A stretch of 8,237 nt of DNA, taken from positions 1 through 8,237 of the forward strand of contig JAYGEH010000450.1 in NCBI GenBank assembly GCA_046582475.1. Direction: 5' to 3'. The notes beneath the pieces were generated by a model. That model was not told the origin of the DNA, made no database searches, and saw nothing but the letters and a program-made list of their open reading frames with translations. Below, in pieces: positions 6,095 to 8,237 of the stretch. The stretch's first letter is position 1, and every line of letters begins with the position of its first letter. Made by a program: the position numbers and the translations under genes. Source of the stretch: GCA-2687515 sp046582475 (lineage in GTDB: Bacteria; Pseudomonadota; Alphaproteobacteria; Rhodospirillales; UBA2165).

Positions 6095-8237
6095 ATGAAA
6101 TTCGGCATCGGACAACCCGTCCCGCGCAAGGAAGACCCACGGCTGCTGACCGGCAAGGGCCGATTTGTTGACGATGTCGAACTGGCGCGCATGAGCTTTG
6201 GCTACGTTCTGCGCAGCCCCCACGCCCATGCAAGCATCACGTCCATGAACACCAGCGCCGCCAAGGAGGCGCCGGGGGTGCTGTGCGTCCTCACCGGCGA
6301 TGATTACGCCGCCGAGGGGCTGGGCGAAATCCATTGCCATTTCCCGGTTCCGATGCTGGCCGGCGAGCCCACCGGATCGCCGTTTCCGGCGCTCATCGCC
6401 GGCGTCGTCAAATGCATAGGCGCCGGCGTCGCCTTCGTGGTGGCGACAAGCCTGGCCGAAGCCAAGGACGCCGCCGAATTGATCGAAGTCGTCTATGATA
6501 TCTTGCCGGCCATCACCAGCGCCGATCAGGCCCTTAGCAAAGGTGCCGCGACGGTCTGGGAGCATGCCGACGACAACATCTCCTTCGCCTTCGCCATGGG
6601 CGATCCGGGCCCGGTGGACGCGGCCATGGCAAGCGCCCACCACGTGGCCAAGGCAAGGCTGGTCAACAACCGCATCACCACTGCTTCGATGGAGCCGCGC
6701 GGCAATATCGGCGATTTCGATCCGGGCGCCGGCAAATACACCCTCTATAATTCGGGGCAGGCGCCGCACGTGCTGCGCCAAAGCCTGGCCCAGGAAATAT
6801 TCAAAATCCCGGAAACCGATCTGCGCGTGATCATGGGCGATGTGGGCGGCGGCTTCGGCATGAAGGGCGCCATTTACCCGGAGGATATTCTCGTCCTCTG
6901 GGCCGCCGCCAAGGTCGAACGCCCGGTCAAATGGATTGGCGATAGGCTGGAATCCTTCGTCTCCGACAATCAGGGGCGCGACCAGATTGTCGATGCGGAA
7001 ATGGCCTTCGACGAAGCCGGCAAGATCACCGCGCTGCGCGTCAAATGCGCCTACAATGTGGGCGCCTACCTTACCGAGGTGGCCTTCATATCGCCCATGT
7101 TCGCGACCCTGCTGGCGTCCGGCGTCTATGCCATCCCGGCGATCCGCGCCGAGAATGCGGCGGTCTTCACCAACACGGTTTCGACGGCCCCCTACCGGGG
7201 CGCCGGGCGGCCGGAAGCGTCCTATATCCTGGAGCGCATGATCGATATCGGCGCCGCCGAAATGGGCAAGGATCCGGTCGAATTGCGCCGCGTCAATCTG
7301 ATAAAATCGGACCAGATGCCCTACCAGACGCCGCTCATGCACGCCTATGATTGCGGCGAGTTCGATGTGGTCATGGAAAACACATTGAAGGCTTCCGATT
7401 GGGACGGCTTCGATGCAAGGCGTAAAACCTCCGAGGCCAGCGGACTTTTGCGCGGGCGCGGCGTCGCCTGCTATCTGGAAGCCGCCACCATCTTCAACGA
7501 CCGCATGGAAATCCGCTTCGATCCGTCGGGCTCGGTCACCGTCCTGGCCGGCACCTTCAGCCACGGGCAAGGCCACGAAACCGTTTACGCGCAAATGATG
7601 TGCGAGTTCCTGGGCGTCGAGTTCGAATCCGTGCGCCTGTTGCAGGGCGATACCGACGCGGTGTCCATCGGCCGCGGCACCTATGCGTCGCGCTCGATCA
7701 GCGTCGGCGGATCGGCGTTGCGCATCGCCGCCGACCGGATCATCGAAAAGGGCAAGCTGGCCGCGGCCCATATCCTGGAAGCCGCCGCAGCCGATATCGA
7801 GTTTGCCGACGGCGCCTTCAACGTCAGCGGCACCGACAAATCCATCGGCATCGTCGAGGTGGCCAAGGCATCCTATGAGCCCATGTTCTGGCCGCCCAAT
7901 CTGGAGGTCGGGCTGGAAGCGGTGGGCGAGTTCAATCCCGGCCACGGCAACTTTCCCAATGGCTGCCAGGTGGCCGAAGTGGAGGTCGATCCCGATACCG
8001 GCGCCGTCCGCCTGGACCGCATGTTCGTCGCCAACGATGTCGGCACGGTCATCAATCCCATGCTTCTGGCGGGCCAGATGCATGGCGGCTTGGCGCAGGG
8101 CATCGGCCAGGCGATGCACGAAGATATCGTCTATGATCCCGAGTCCGGTCAGCTTTTGACCGCGTCGTTCCTGGATTACCGGATGCCGCGCGCCGACGAT
8201 TTCCCCCATTTCGATGTGGAGGTGCACCCGATTCCGA
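6095..8237 (+). CDS. Xanthine dehydrogenase/aldehyde oxidase family molybdopterin-binding large subunit (CoxL form II-like), 3' end cut by window edge
   Basis: Predicted catalytic subunit of a molybdenum hydroxylase that oxidises aldehydes or hydroxylates a carbon of a heteroaromatic ring using water. 714 codons are open to the window end with no stop; family members are about 750-800 aa, so perhaps 40-90 residues are missing. The N-terminus (IGQPVPRKEDPRLLTGKGRF, then LRSPHAHA) is the alpha/beta hammerhead domain, roughly residues 10-135. Cofactor-binding motifs follow: DVGGGFGMK (249-257), PYRGAGR (366-372), GQGHE (491-495) and GTYASRS (528-534). PYRGAGR resembles the AYRGAGR loop of form II/aldehyde oxidase-type enzymes and not the AYxCSFR of genuine form I CO dehydrogenase. 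The catalytic Glu expected in a C-terminal GxGE motif lies beyond the edge and cannot be checked. FAD and [2Fe-2S] partner subunits are not upstream; they may follow downstream. The substrate is unknown. Confidence 0.93.
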   Translation, partial: MKFGIGQPVPRKEDPRLLTGKGRFVDDVELARMSFGYVLRSPHAHASITSMNTSAAKEAPGVLCVLTGDDYAAEGLGEIHCHFPVPMLAGEPTGSPFPALIAGVVKCIGAGVAFVVATSLAEAKDAAELIEVVYDILPAITSADQALSKGAATVWEHADDNISFAFAMGDPGPVDAAMASAHHVAKARLVNNRITTASMEPRGNIGDFDPGAGKYTLYNSGQAPHVLRQSLAQEIFKIPETDLRVIMGDVGGGFGMKGAIYPEDILVLWAAAKVERPVKWIGDRLESFVSDNQGRDQIVDAEMAFDEAGKITALRVKCAYNVGAYLTEVAFISPMFATLLASGVYAIPAIRAENAAVFTNTVSTAPYRGAGRPEASYILERMIDIGAAEMGKDPVELRRVNLIKSDQMPYQTPLMHAYDCGEFDVVMENTLKASDWDGFDARRKTSEASGLLRGRGVACYLEAATIFNDRMEIRFDPSGSVTVLAGTFSHGQGHETVYAQMMCEFLGVEFESVRLLQGDTDAVSIGRGTYASRSISVGGSALRIAADRIIEKGKLAAAHILEAAAADIEFADGAFNVSGTDKSIGIVEVAKASYEPMFWPPNLEVGLEAVGEFNPGHGNFPNGCQVAEVEVDPDTGAVRLDRMFVANDVGTVINPMLLAGQMHGGLAQGIGQAMHEDIVYDPESGQLLTASFLDYRMPRADDFPHFDVEVHPIP

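Noticed and set aside
6089..8227. Long open frame on the minus strand (712 codons) opposite the molybdenum hydroxylase gene
   Set aside because: It is an antisense shadow created by GC-rich codon use. Its translation is low-complexity Gly/Ala/His/Asp-rich with no recognisable family, while the plus strand has clear molybdenum hydroxylase motifs throughout and a ribosome binding site.
1..8237. tRNA, rRNA, CRISPR arrays, insertion sequences, phage genes or toxin-antitoxin pairs
   Set aside because: No regular spaced repeats, transposase motifs, terminal inverted repeats or RNA gene signatures were seen; nearly all DNA is accounted for by the five enzyme and CapA-like genes.

Overview
The window is a GC-rich, gene-dense bacterial stretch. 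Four enzyme genes and the start or end of the cluster fill almost all of it, and every coding frame prefers G or C at the third codon position. Spacing is tight, with an ATGA overlap, a 9-nt gap and overlapping stop codons. Together with the enzyme families, this suggests a metabolically versatile proteobacterium, most likely an alphaproteobacterium. The lineage is inferred from general character and not from a marker gene.

Left part (1-4336, plus strand) is a three-gene operon. It begins with a GMC-family FAD oxidoreductase cut by the left edge. A Rieske [2Fe-2S]/mononuclear-iron oxygenase alpha subunit of the phthalate-dioxygenase type follows, with its start codon overlapping the previous stop. 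The third gene encodes a CapA-like (poly-gamma-glutamate synthesis family) protein with no signal peptide or membrane anchor. A GC hairpin followed by six T's lies just after its stop and looks like a rho-independent terminator.

Middle part (4333-5967, minus strand) is a second, complete GMC oxidoreductase, tail-to-tail with the CapA-like gene; the two stop codons share one TTAA.

Right part (6095 to the edge, plus strand) is a molybdopterin-binding large subunit of the xanthine dehydrogenase/aldehyde oxidase/CoxL superfamily, open to the window end. Its active-site loop reads PYRGAGR, unlike the CoxL form I signature. The 127-bp gap between the divergent second GMC gene and this gene is the only substantial noncoding DNA. 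It holds candidate back-to-back promoters whose -35 boxes overlap within a 16-bp inverted repeat.

Taken together the genes look like a catabolic cluster. A Rieske oxygenase could hydroxylate (or O-demethylate) an organic substrate, GMC enzymes could oxidise the resulting alcohol, and the molybdenum hydroxylase could oxidise the aldehyde or a ring carbon. The actual substrate cannot be read from the sequence. The oxygenase reductase, the FAD and FeS subunits of the molybdenum enzyme, any transporter and any regulator are not in the window.
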